From Amyloporia xantha (lineage: Eukaryota > Basidiomycota > Agaricomycetes > Polyporales > Adustoporiaceae), in the NCBI GenBank assembly GCA_036971615.1, contig JAYKKR010000002.1:1550001-1614000 (forward strand): a stretch of DNA of 64,000 nt. Direction: 5' to 3'. The notes below the pieces were generated by a model. That model saw only the letters and a program-made list of their open reading frames with translations. It was not told the DNA's origin and did no database searches. The translations under genes were made by a program, and so were the position numbers. Shown piece after piece: positions 23,427-34,499 of the stretch. Each line of letters opens with the position of its first letter. Position 1 is the stretch's first letter.

Positions 23427-25912
23427 ATGAGCACTGCCGTCCGCGTCCACACTACACTACCCATGGACTCCCCTTTCTCCCGTCATTCCAACAGCGCGGG
23501 AGCCCCTCTCCCTCGGATACCCAGGAGGACCTCTTCCTCGACTTATCAGGTCGCTCAAGCCATTGGAACACTTCATGGCCTATTCCCCAGAGAACAGTCT
23601 ACTTCTCCTCCTTCCCCTTCGACGCCTGCCAAATTACTCAGCCCGCCTGCAACCTTGGTTGTTCAACCACCAACTCCCCCCCTTCCCCTCCCAAATCTCA
23701 CTCCCCAGCGTGGAAGCCCTTCTGAGGAACATGCATCGACTTCGTCTAGTCTGCCAAGTTCGGCAGTCAAGGTTGTTCCTCGACCGCGACGCATGCGCAG
23801 TGGTCATGCCTCTGTGTCCCTGATGCGACCCCCCGAACAGTCCACTCCGACACCATCCGTGTTTCGTGCGCAGACGTCAGAGGATCGGGTGGCATTTCCT
23901 CGGAGGCCCTCTCCTGTCGAGGACTACTTCAATCACGAGACGCCCCGTCCATCCACTTCCACCCTACGACCAACCACATCAACTACCATCATCAGTACCC
24001 CTGAATGGTCTACCACAGTCAGACCAGAACCTGCTGTCCGTGCTGCGTCTGTCAGCATCCCGGCTGACGCTTCTGCACAGTTGGTGCGCAAGAAGTCCGG
24101 GGAACCATTGAAGTCTTCGCTCAAGTCTCGGCGCACGCTGACCAGAGGCGACCTGTCTGTCATCACCAGTGCCGGAGTTGCCAGCAAGAGCGAGCCGAGC
24201 ACGCCTACTCAGATCAAGTCCGTGCATTTCGACGCGCAACTCGAGCATGTCAAGCTCTTCCTAGCAGAGCAGAAGCCGCTTGCGGTTTCACGCGATGGCA
24301 GCCCCACGGATACCAGCGGCACTGAAAGCGATTTCCCTTCGTTTATTTATGGCCCTGATCATCGCGCTGGCACAACCCTCACGATGGAGGTTGTCAATAT
24401 GCCCGCAAGCCGTTGACAAGACCGCCGATGTCGCTCTCGAGGAGCTTGTCCTGTCTTCCGACCGCACTTCTATCAATGGGCGCGTGCGCGTGCGCAATGT
24501 CGCGTTCGAGAAGTGGATCGCAGTGCGCTTCACGTTAGACTGGTGGCAAACGACCAGCGAGGTGACGGCCAAGTACATGCGGACCCTCGATGATGGAAAG
24601 TTCGACATTTTTGCGTTTACCATTCGATTGACCGATGTTCTTGCGCGAATCGAGGAGAAGACCTTGTTTTTGGCGATCCGATACACTGTGACAGGGCGGG
24701 AAGTCTGGGACAACAACGCGGGGGAGAATTATCAAGTTAGATTCTCCAGAAGCAAAGTGGATGTGCAGAAGAGCGGAGACCAGACATCCGAACCAGGCAT
24801 CGCCGATCTGAAGAGGAGACTCGAGAAGGTCGCTGTTGGTCAAGAGACTGTTGGAGGCTATCTTGCGCATCAGAAGCCACCCTCTCCCCAGAAAGAGCAG
24901 TTCGATCTCCGTTCAAACACGCCCCTCTCTTCGAGATATGACTTTTCTGCATCACTCAAGAGTCCATGGAAAATTGGCTCGCCCAAGTCTCCGTCTCATT
25001 CGCGGAACAGCACCTACCCAACTGCATTCCCACAATTTCCTGAACACATATTCCAGAGTCGTCCATTCCGAGGTAAAGTAGCGGAAGACCCGGCCTCATT
25101 GACTCGTGGTTCTCCCCGCATTCTCGATGATGATGTGACACACCATTCCACGTCGTTCTATGCCGGTTCGGACTTGGAAGATCACCTGCCGTCAACACCT
25201 TCCGTTATCTCTCGCCAGAGAGGTAGAACCCACCAGCGGGACTACTTCGATCTGGGCTTCACACCAAAGAGTGGTATCAGAAAGACGCTTCCTGCTGCGT
25301 TCCGTGATGATGCAACCCCGCGATACAACTCAGTGGACACTCACCGCATTTCACCATCCGCCGCTGGGATGCCTCAAACGGCCGACCAAGTTGCAGGACT
25401 ATTCCATCCATGGCCGCTTTCGCGCGGCGGCAGCGAGGAATCTACGCCGTCCATCACATCAACGTCCGAGTCGTCGTGTTCTTCCTCACCTTCTGGATCC
25501 CCTGTTGACGATCCTGTTATATTCAACTTCCTAGGCAGCAACGGGGATCGCGCGCGTAGTCCGGTGAACGAGATCAACCATCTCAACATGTTCCTAAATA
25601 AGTAAGTTTTCTTCTACGGATGTCCCGAGGCAAGGCTAATCATGTCATAGGTTCTGTTTCTACACAGGCTCGGATTCTCTTCTCGACGTCCAGGCGGATG
25701 TCATCCAGCGTTCACACTCGGCATCGAGCGTCGAAGAGTTCCTTTCTTCTCCTAAATCCAACTACCATGTTTCGCCCGCTATGACTCCGACACGAGCGTC
25801 CAGCTACGATGATGTTGCGTGTATGAGTGGTGCGGCAAGCGGCTCATCGACTCCGACAGCACGCAGCATGTTCGAGGCCGAATCATCCACTCCAGTTTCC
25901 CTTGCGTACTGA
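23427..25912 (+). CDS. Protein phosphatase 1 regulatory subunit with CBM21 domain (glycogen targeting), apparent frameshift
   Basis: Proteins of this type (yeast GAC1/PIG group) bring PP1 to glycogen synthase. The first ~330 codons run in one frame and include a Ser/Pro-rich region and the PP1-docking RVxF-type motif KSVHFD. That frame stops at 24414-24416 right after VVNMPASR. The CBM21 domain continues at once in the next frame from VDKTADVALEELVLSSD, through RVRNVAFEKWIAVRFTLDWW, IEEKTLFLAIRY and EVWDNNAGENYQVRF. No splice pair rejoins the frames without losing conserved sequence; one extra base (or two missing) near 24405-24416 would. An intron at 25602-25650 leads to the last exon, ending at 25912. 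Either a sequence error or a genuine inactivating change. Family call is secure. Confidence 0.85.
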
Positions 25913-26385
25913 AGATTTTTCTTCGGTTTTGCGCGTGTCTCGTCTCTTTTATTGCACTATTTCGCTATAGAATATCACGGCAAATAACTCCTAGCATGTC
26001 GCAGTCAGTGCGCTTGCCCATTCTTGATTTATGATTACGACCATCACGTCTGTATGTACGATAGCTCCCAGGGTCCACATTCCCAAAAGCCTACGTACGT
26101 CTGCCTCTCACGGACAGTATACACTCGCATTGAATCACGAATGTCCCTCACCTATCTTACCCCACATCATGTAGTTACTGTACTCCTTAGTCCTTAGGAC
26201 AGATCATCCTGTACTATACATATCGTCCTTGCTACTTAGCATATACCGTCATGCCCTTGATGAATAGAGATGTCTCATACATGACCACTCATGGCGTGAT
26301 TGCATTTTGTCATCAGAACTGCTCGAGATCGTATCTGATGCCGCAAAACATAACTAGTACAATGGTATAGTAAAGCGAGCTCGAG
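25913..26385. other. Convergent intergenic between PP1 regulator and PFS2
   Basis: About 470 bp between converging 3' ends. No gene seen. Confidence 0.5.
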
Positions 26386-28415
26386 CTAATGACGACCTCG
26401 TCGTGAGCCCCATCGACCACCGCCCCTGCCACTCCGTCCGCCCCTCCATTCCTCCGCCGGCCCGTCTCCTGAACCGAACATGTCTTCTTGCGACGGTAAC
26501 GGCCCACTTTGACGTGCTAGTGAGCCCGAGCTCTCGGAAGCACCAAAGCCAGGAATGAAGTCGTCAGTGTTCGCGTCCGGGTGTCCTCTGCGGGAATAAC
26601 CACCCTCATACGAAGCGGAGGGCGCCATAGCATCTCCATCCTCGTCCTTTCCCCACCAACCTTGGCCTGCACCACCGCCTGTACCGTACCCAAATCCGGG
26701 CACCATCGCCTCGTCTTCCTCGTCCTGCCCAGCCATGTCTGTAATCTCTGGCGGTTTCTCTCCACCACCGGAGAATACGGACGTCGCGTCTCCTGGCCGC
26801 TCCCGGCACCAAAAGCGCGTAGTGTGATCGTTTGACGCGCTGACCAGAACATGACCCAGGGGATGAAAAGCTAGCGACCAGACGTTGGAATCGTGTGCTT
26901 GGGAAAGCGTTGCCCGCGGTCCTGGCTGTTGGGAGGCAGACAGCGCAGATGTATCTGTAGACGAGGATAGGTCCCAGTGCAGAATTGCCCCTTCTGAGCC
27001 ACCCGAAACCAGCAGAGGATGGACCGGGTGCCAAGTGACAGCTAAGAGAGAAGCCACAACGCTCAATTAAAAAATATACAGGTACATAAAGGCTGAGAGG
27101 ACGTACAGCAGACTTCTTTCTTGTGTCCCTTCAGGACCCGGAATTCTTTCATTGCACGGATATCGAAAACCCGTACAGTCTGATCCCTTGACGCACTGGC
27201 GACAAGGTTTCCGTTCGGTGACCAAGCAAGCGCTTGAACAGTATTTTTATGATAATGTCTGGGGGTCGTGATTTATCACATCCTGCATCATGGGCGAACG
27301 GAATACTTACAGTGTTGATAGCACCGTTCCTGTCCTAGGATCCCAGAACTTGATCATGTTATCCTTGCTCCCGGATACCAGAAGACCTTTGGTAGGGTGC
27401 CATTCCACGCATTTGACATCCCAGCCATGCCCTAAGATGATGATCTCAGTATCGACCAGCAGGCTTCAGGGAACCTTGCCACCAACCTGTGAGAACACGT
27501 TCCTCTCGACTCTCTTCAAAGGACCATATTCTTACGGTTGAATCATCACTAGCCGTTGCGAAACGCTGGTCATCGGGACTGAAGCTCAATCCACGGATAG
27601 CCTCCCGATGGCCAGTCCATGCAGTTAGGTTGTTCATATTCGGTTGGAAGTATTTGATGATACCGCTCTGGTCTGCGGACGCAAGATATGCTCCAGAATG
27701 CGTAAAGCGCATTGTCCGTACAGCCGTATCGTGTGCTTGTAATATAGTCTCGAAGTTGAATGTCAGACCGTTCCATAGTGTAAATTCACCACTGGTTGAC
27801 CCAGTTAAGACCCGACGTCCTTCCGGAGTCCACTGTATTACGCAACGCTCAATATTCGGCCACTGTGATCAAGGAGCGTGAGCAATGTACGAACCGTAAC
27901 ACAGTTGACTGGGCATCTGATTTTGTTTGTCGAGGTATGTACGAACTTAGTACACAATGATGTTGAAGCATTATCTGGGTAGGCTTTTGGCGGCAGGAGC
28001 TATGCACCGACTTTTTAGTCGCTGAAAATAATATATTCACATTATCATGTCGTACATCGATAATATATGGAGGTGCAGGCCTCAAATATGGTACATAGGT
28101 GGAATTGGGCCGCAGTTTCCGTTGCTAATGGAGAATATGAATTCAGCGCATACTATGGGACAATACAACGGTGCTTACCAGCATCCATCGACCCATTCCA
28201 CCACCATAATCGACGGTTCGCCGAGGTCTGACTTTTTTAACTGTTTTGCCGTCCATCAGCTGCCTCGCCATGGCCATTTCCTGATCCTGCGTCCTGGCGT
28301 CGTCGGGAGGAGCAGAATTCGGGATTGAGAGGTTCTTCTTGGGTGTCCATTCATGTAGCGCTAGCTCTGTTGAAGGGACTGCCCGCGACGGAAGTAACAC
28401 CGGTAATCCTTCCAT
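26386..28415 (-). CDS. PFS2: Polyadenylation factor subunit 2 (WD40 protein of the cleavage and polyadenylation factor)
   Basis: PFS2/WDR33 scaffolds the nuclear pre-mRNA 3'-end processing complex and helps read the poly(A) signal. Seven exons: 28415-28179, 28124-28056, 27999-27895, 27832-27487, 27431-27311, 27258-27107, 27041-26386; 561 aa. Conserved steps include [49 protein letters not shown], the repeats [31 protein letters not shown] and [15 protein letters not shown], and about seven WD40 blades. The C-terminus is Gly/Arg-rich and ends [14 protein letters not shown], as in fungal homologues. The third intron end was chosen to join PVNCVT to WTPEG. Very secure family call. Confidence 0.95.
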
Positions 28416-29398
28416 GGCAGCTATGATATTGCTACAGATGCTTGGGATTGCTTGTGGTACGCAGAACGGAGCAACAAGCCCCTGCCAGGATGCATCATGC
28501 CACGGGCGCGCTTTCCAGCTACTCGGATCCCGTGACCTGCATCACTCGGAAGGCAGCCCGATTCTCTAAGCTCTTCCCTCAATCCCTTTGTCGATATGGT
28601 CGAACAGCCCTTCTATTGGGATGTCGTCCCGAATCTTATGTGCTCTGAGTATATCAGAGTCACTCGCGCGCTAGGATCTTGAAACAGCTGCCGTTACTCT
28701 GGGGTTCTAGGCTTTCCATTGAGCTCGATCTTCTGCGTGTCTCCCGGTCTATCTTAGGCTTGACAGTTCCGGCCACGATGGCTGGATCACAGGGCTGATG
28801 TACACGGTCAGGAATTGCAAAGACGCTCAGAAGCTGTACCCTTTCCGCTGTCATGAGACTCCCCTTGCATTGAGCGGGCAAGATGGACCCCGCACCGGGC
28901 CATCTTCACCGTCATGTTAAACCATGTCGCAAGTGCCGAGCAACTACGTTGACGGATCGCCATCCCGCTCACAGAAAAGTTGGGTATGTGTATTTTCTAC
29001 ATTGCACATTAGATAAGCAATTCTGTAGTGAAGGTCACCATCCGTATGTTATTTCACTGGCAACTGTTCTCGTGAGAATCCTTTCACGAGGTCGAAGAAA
29101 CTGTACGGCGACAGTCACCGACGCTGGGAACTATAGTATATTTTCATCGGCCACGTCCTCGCCTACATGGCGTTGTAGACGCCTCAATGCAGCTGATCCT
29201 CCCGCTGGTGTCTCGCCTCGGCTTCCTGTCTACCTGTGACCGGATTTTGACGTGCGAATACTCTTGGTTTAACGGCCAAGAATATCCTCCTCGCGTTATA
29301 AAAACCCTTGCATAGACTCTTCATTTTTCAGTGCGCTCTACCAATCGTACGTGCACACCATCTTTCTTAGCATCGCAGCCTTCAGAACCTCAATCATC
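28416..29398. promoter_or_regulatory. Divergent intergenic between PFS2 and the cerato-platanin gene
   Basis: 983 bp between divergent starts. A frame from 28883 (118 codons) has no recognisable features. The right end holds the TATA box of the cerato-platanin gene. Confidence 0.4.
29297..29304 (+). promoter_or_regulatory. TATA box of cerato-platanin gene
   Basis: TATAAAAA about 100 bp before the start codon. Strong TATA elements are common in highly expressed fungal genes for secreted proteins. Confidence 0.5.
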
Positions 29399-29833
29399 AT
29401 GCAATTGATCTCACTGGCTACTGCATCCTTCCTCCTTTTTGCGCGCACCGTTCTCAGTCAGTCCACGGTCAGCGTCTCATATGACCAGTCATATGATGTC
29501 TCTACTGCGTCTCTCAATACCGTCGCTTGCTCTGACGGAAGCAACGGCCTCGAGAAGTATGGTTACACGACCCTCGGTTCACTCCCCGATTTCCCGTACA
29601 TCGGAGGCGCAGCGGCCGTGAGTGGGTGGGGTTCTGCGGAGTGCGGGACATGTTGGGAGTTGGCGTATGACGGATATACCATCAATGTTCTAGCCATTGA
29701 CCACGCGGGAGAAGGGTTTAACATCGCTTTGGAGGCTATGAATGCGTTGACGGATAACCAGGCAGAGTTTCTGGGCAGGGTCGATGCTACGGCCACTCAA
29801 GTCGACGCATCTGTCTGTGGGTTATCGTCATGA
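29399..29833 (+). CDS. Secreted cerato-platanin family protein
   Basis: A 144-aa protein from a single exon, unusual in this intron-rich window but normal for the family. Residues 1-20 form a signal peptide (hydrophobic run ATASFLLFA, probable cleavage near LSQS). The mature part starts TVSVSYDQSYD and has the four conserved Cys at about 44, 82, 85 and 140, including AECGTCWEL, so two disulfides are expected. Other family marks are TLGSLPDFPYIGG and the ending ATQVDASVCG. Members form a double-psi beta-barrel, bind chitin oligomers, lie in the cell wall or medium, and can trigger plant defence responses. What this one does is not shown by sequence. A strong TATA box precedes it. Confidence 0.95.
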   Translation: MQLISLATASFLLFARTVLSQSTVSVSYDQSYDVSTASLNTVACSDGSNGLEKYGYTTLGSLPDFPYIGGAAAVSGWGSAECGTCWELAYDGYTINVLAIDHAGEGFNIALEAMNALTDNQAEFLGRVDATATQVDASVCGLSS

Positions 29834-31137
29834 TGTATATGACAGGTGCGCCGTTTCGTCGTGATGGTCGCTGACTGTATTGAACTTATGTAATTTTTAT
29901 AGTCGGACTTAGCCTGTTGCGGAGCTTTCCAGGTTCTGCACGGATTTTCGGTTTCGGACATTTTAACTGGGACTACATGGACTACTGCCAAGGACTTTTT
30001 GTGCATTGTATTTCTTACTCATTTTTGGACCTGGACCCAAGCTAGCTATGCAACGTGCTGAAAGCGAAAACAATGAATGATCATGTCCCGACGACGGACG
30101 TATGATATCTGATGTGAGTGGCGTGCTTAAGTCGTCCCCTATCTCCGGGATCGGCGTGTGCCCGAGTCAATGAGTATCACCGGCATTTGAGCCCAGACGT
30201 CTAGAAGTGTAGGGTCGCGCGTATCTATGCCACTCAAATCGGAGTCGGGCCAAAGTCAGCCTGTTGTGTATTCGAGTCCACCGCCATTGTCAGGATGATC
30301 AACCGACTGCTACCTCAGAGGGGTCTGAATACGGCTAGCAGTACATGTAAGTGACAATGACAGGGTCTTTTCATCGGTTGATCATCGCGGGTGCAAGTAA
30401 CCGCCCATGTGCATGGAGGTTGAACGTTGAGTCATCGACACCATGTCACGCGAGCTCTGTATCGCTGCGACCGCGCGGCACACGATTGGAACCCCTTTCT
30501 TCAGAACCTTCAACTCGGTTCGGCAATTCGCTTGAATCAGGCAATATGACTTGAAGCAGTGTTCCGTGCCGACCGTGATGCCATATAAGTCCTTCTTTCA
30601 GTGGTGGCATAAACATCATGTGCAGTGGCTCTATGTCTTTCGCTAGCAGCATCAGCGGAGTGCACGTTTCTGTGCCAGTGCCACTCATGCGGTTCGCGGC
30701 TGTAAAGTGCTGGCCCCATCGGACTGATGGAATAATTAAAAACGAGATTATTAAATTTAAGCGGCATCGACCCTGCATGTACAGGTCTAGAGCGGGTGAT
30801 TGCGCACCAATCATGGCGAGCGATGGGCAGTAAGGGGGTGACGTGAGGTGGGGATCGGTGGGTAGCCTCATGGCCGAACCTCGATTTCGTAGATCGAAGA
30901 TCTCATCAGACATTCCGCCCTGATTGCCACAGATCCCAATCTGGAGCCTCACCGGCTTCATCAAGATTTAAACGCCGACATCTGACCCCCACCTTGGTGA
31001 ATAATGGCACGCACAATTGAGCTTGCGTGCACGGAAACATTAGCCTGGAAAGGGGAATGTCGGGGCTTCTGTGATTCAAAGTCATTTCAGCCGACAAAGT
31101 CACTCCAAAGCGACACCGTCGCCACTCACTGCACAAT
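29834..31137. other. Intergenic between cerato-platanin and HMG-box genes
   Basis: 1.3 kb without a convincing gene. A minus frame at 30446-30964 is the longest and shows no family features. Confidence 0.45.
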
Positions 31138-32956
31138 ATGCGCGACCACCACTCCCGTCCTTCCTCGATGCCGTCTTCTCTGCGCCGCACTCGTATCGGG
31201 TCGCCCGGAACAGCGAGTACAAGTCGTCACGTTAGCCCGTACCGGGTTGACACTACGATAGGAGTTCCGTCGACTAGTTGGCATCCACCACCACCTACTC
31301 GACCACAACCACTCGATTTGCCCGTACTTCCTGCTGCGAATTCTTCCGCCCCTTCGTCTCACCTGGGAACACCCTCACGGCACGTATCGACGTCGTATGC
31401 AAATTCTACAGCGCAATGGCGTGCACAGAGAAATCGCGAACGAGACCCCGAATGGGTGCCCCGACCACCCAATGCATTCATTATTTACCGCGCTGAATAT
31501 TCTCGCAAGCATGCTTCTGCGAACGGAGGGAGCGAGAGTAATGCGGAGAAGACGCTTTCCAAGAGAGCAGCAGAGGCGTGGAAGTCGCTCTCGGACGACG
31601 AGAAAAAACCGTACCAAGCGCAAGCAGAACAAGAACGAGCAGTCCACGCGAAGAAGTATCCCGATTACAGGTATAGGCCCAGAAAACGGCAGGCTGGTGC
31701 ACGCAGCGCATCTGGGTCTATATCTCGCCGCGAGCAAGTGGAATCGTTCATGCGTCGAGCCGCCAGCCGGACCAGTAGTGTCTCTGAGACCGACTCCGCG
31801 AGCGAATACACGAATTCCTCTAGTCCAGCCAGTATGGAATCTTCCTCTTCACCTGAGCCACCCGACACTCCTTCCAGAGAGAACAGCCCTTTGCAGTCCA
31901 CCCGGTCGTCGTCGATGCCGCCCGCGCAGCAAGTAACGCTGGATGACAGATTCCGCAGGTCGATGTTTTTGTCGTCAGCGTACTGCGCATCTAGTCCATC
32001 CCTTAGCGTACAGTCGGGCGCGAAGATGGGTAATCAATCCAGACTTGCCTTGGATGTGTCATCACCAGATCTTGAACTGGGCGGCTTTGCATGGTCGAGC
32101 GGCCACCTGAATATCGAAGGTTCCACAGGCTCTGCAGAAATAGCGAATGGGCCGACGCCTCATCTCTATTCTTCTTTGGAAGACATGCCACTGGAGATGT
32201 GTTCGTTTGAGGAACATCATTTTACGGTTAGTAGTGGTTATACACAGTAGCTGAAGCGCACCTTGTCTCATTTATCTCGCCGTTCCATAGGCCTCACATA
32301 CTTCGAACGCTAGCCTCAGCTCACAGCCTCCAGCTTCAATCAGTCGTCATGGGGCAGACTTGAACGGCTCATGGCCCCCCTCACCTATAAGCCCCTTGTA
32401 TCATCGTCGCCAACGAGCCGCGACAACCTCTGGTGCGCTTCCCTCACCGCTTTCCGTTGTCACCTCTTCGCTGGGAGACTGGAATGGGAGACCCCTTCCT
32501 ACGGTGGACATCTCGAGTGCTGGATCTTACTCTTCTTCGCCTCGCCGATCGCCAGTGCCATTCCTGCCTAATATGGGAGGTATGGGTACAGATCCGTGGC
32601 AAGCTCAGACTGTTGAGTCGACGGTTACCAACGATCTCCCCGCTCCAGCCGGGTGCATGGATCTTGATCGCACGCCACGGTCGTCAGAGTTCCCTTACAA
32701 TGTTCAAGGGACTTACGGTCCTCCTCCGATGTGGACATCAGGCGGATCGCTTCAGCCAGAGCTCGAGACCTATGGCACGGGGATAGTAACAGGGACGGGC
32801 GAGACGGATCCGAATACTTACAACACAGCAGATGCGGATTTCGCATCCTACACAATGGCGCTTGCAGAGCTTGGCATCGAACCTGTGGTGTACAACATGT
32901 CACCCTTCGAAGAGCTCGACCTCAACGAGTTCTTCAATTTCGACGGACAGCCTTGA
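31138..32956 (+). CDS. HMG-box transcription factor (MATA-HMG/ROX1/Prf1-like box)
   Basis: A nuclear DNA-binding regulator of 584 aa in two exons (31138-32226, 32291-32956). The HMG box covers about residues 108-184: VPRPPNAFIIYRAEYSRKHA, TLSKRAAEAWKSLSDDEKKPY, AKKYPDYRYRPRKR. The RPPNAFIIYR start is typical of fungal mating-type and pheromone-response HMG boxes, unlike HMGB chromatin proteins. Both flanks are Ser/Pro-rich. The C-terminus is acidic and hydrophobic (LAELGIEPVVYNMSPFEELDLNEFFNF), which could be an activation region. No homeodomain or pheromone-receptor genes are nearby, so this is not evidently the mating-type locus. Target genes cannot be deduced. Confidence 0.9.
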
Positions 32957-33698
32957 TGCCGTGCGGAAATGCAAAGGGAATTTAGAAGGAGGAGGCGATC
33001 TCAGTGGCATCGGACATGTAGATCCTTGACAACCACAGAGTAGAACTTTAGACGTCACATTTCTAGCTCGTGTTCGGCACATAGAAACCTTTTTGAAATA
33101 GTTCTCTTGATGACCGTCACGAGCTTTAATAAGTAGGGCGGCATACCTCGCTAAGTCATCGGGGTGAATAGATATTGGTGGTACCCATGGAACTTGCCTT
33201 TACGACCCCCAAGCGCAATATTCACTTGGATAGCGGAGGATGAGAGACATGTAAGCCAGATGGAGATTGTCTCATGCACAGAGTAAAGTTGAAAATGGAA
33301 AAATGCAGGACCATTGGCGAATCAGTTGGCAAGCAGTCGGCAGGACCTCAGGCTGGTATCGAAGAGCGCTAGCGTTTCAGACGCGGACGGTTCCATCTGA
33401 TTGAGCGTAGTGCGGCTGAGCGAGTAAACGGATAATAACATGTTCGGTAGTCCTCTGCTACCTAGAACACGAGAATCTCCATACGCTCGAGTCGGTTGTC
33501 AACGCTGCGTCTGAAGGTGAATATCAGACCAGCGCAACTACGGGACCTGCCAAATGAGGAAGTTCTCCCACGCCAACCCCAGAGTGCGCGAGCCTTGAGG
33601 CACATCCGCTGCTGCATATGTGCGCAAGTCCTTTGTATGCGCTCGGCACACGCTGAAACACCTTCTCATCTTTAATTTCCTGCTATTCCTGAAGACAT
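32957..33698. other. Intergenic between HMG-box gene and membrane-protein gene
   Basis: About 740 bp, no gene recognised; contains the 3' flank of one gene and the promoter of the next. Confidence 0.5.
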
Positions 33699-34499
33699 AT
33701 GCCTCAGACTGTGCCTCGTGCGCGGTTTGTTATATCACGAGTAGGAGACTCGCTTTCGTCGTCTCAGACTCCATCTGCCACCATCCCTCCACCGGTAAGT
33801 CTGGCACGTCGTTCACGTCGGCCCTTGCATCAACTGAACAACATTCGAAAACCTCGACAGATAGGAAAAGTCGATTCAGATGTACCGAAGATAGGCGGCT
33901 CGTCAACCGGGTTCATCGTTCTAGTCGTCTTCCTTGGCGCTATTGTCCTCTTCAGCTGTATTGGCGTTTTCTTTCTCCTGCGATCTCACAATCCAACCCC
34001 CTATGAACGCGAGCAGCGCCGTGCGAGGCGTTTGCACAAACAGCACACCGTCTTACACGAGCCACAATACGGTCGAGGAGGGTTACAAGGGAAGATCGCA
34101 AAACTCTTCGGGAGGAGGAAGGCCGAGGGATGGGTTCGTGCCGGTGACGGCGATGACGAAGAGTGGGACGCTACGGATCTGCGCCCTGAATTACAGAAGA
34201 CCGACAACTTGCAAGCGAGAAGCATAACCACATCCGGACCCTCCGTTTCACATCGCACGCGGTTACCCGAGGAAGGCATGAGCACAGAGTCCGTTGAGCT
34301 CTCTGCTGCCGCTCCCTCGACGTATGACGATCCTTTCACATCCTCTCCAACGTCCCTAAAGCGACATGAAACGCTTGACGAAAGAGAACCGAGCGAGGAG
34401 GGCCGTTTCTCTGTTCAGACAGGTTCAGATGCGGCTAGTATCCGTTCCATGCGTAAATTCGAAAGTGGAACGAAATTCAGAGAGGCCCTGGATTTTTAA
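33699..34499 (+). CDS. Single-pass membrane protein of unknown function
   Basis: An open frame of 266 aa; a likely in-frame 66-nt intron (33795-33860, GTAAGT to CGACAG) would shorten it to 244 aa. One strong transmembrane helix is visible (STGFIVLVVFLGAIVLFSCIGVFFLL). It is followed by a basic stop-transfer stretch (REQRRARRLHKQH) and a cytosolic tail with FGRRKAEGWVRAGDGDDEEW and many Ser/Thr. There is no clear signal peptide, so the short N-terminus is probably outside or luminal. The ending MRKFESGTKFREALDF looks constrained. I do not recognise a named family; many basidiomycete genomes carry proteins of this layout. Confidence 0.65.
   Translation: MPQTVPRARFVISRVGDSLSSSQTPSATIPPPVSLARRSRRPLHQLNNIRKPRQIGKVDSDVPKIGGSSTGFIVLVVFLGAIVLFSCIGVFFLLRSHNPTPYEREQRRARRLHKQHTVLHEPQYGRGGLQGKIAKLFGRRKAEGWVRAGDGDDEEWDATDLRPELQKTDNLQARSITTSGPSVSHRTRLPEEGMSTESVELSAAAPSTYDDPFTSSPTSLKRHETLDEREPSEEGRFSVQTGSDAASIRSMRKFESGTKFREALDF

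Noticed and set aside
27833..28055. Long open frame across PFS2 introns on the minus strand
   Set aside because: The continuous frame reads nonsense. Splicing two introns recovers [10 protein letters not shown] to PVNCVT and then WTPEG, matching PFS2.
30446..30964. 172-codon minus-strand ORF
   Set aside because: No domain, no splice support, composition like random sequence; probably a chance open frame.
31138..32956. Mating-type locus
   Set aside because: The HMG box resembles mating-type factors, but no homeodomain pair, pheromone receptor or pheromone precursor gene is nearby.
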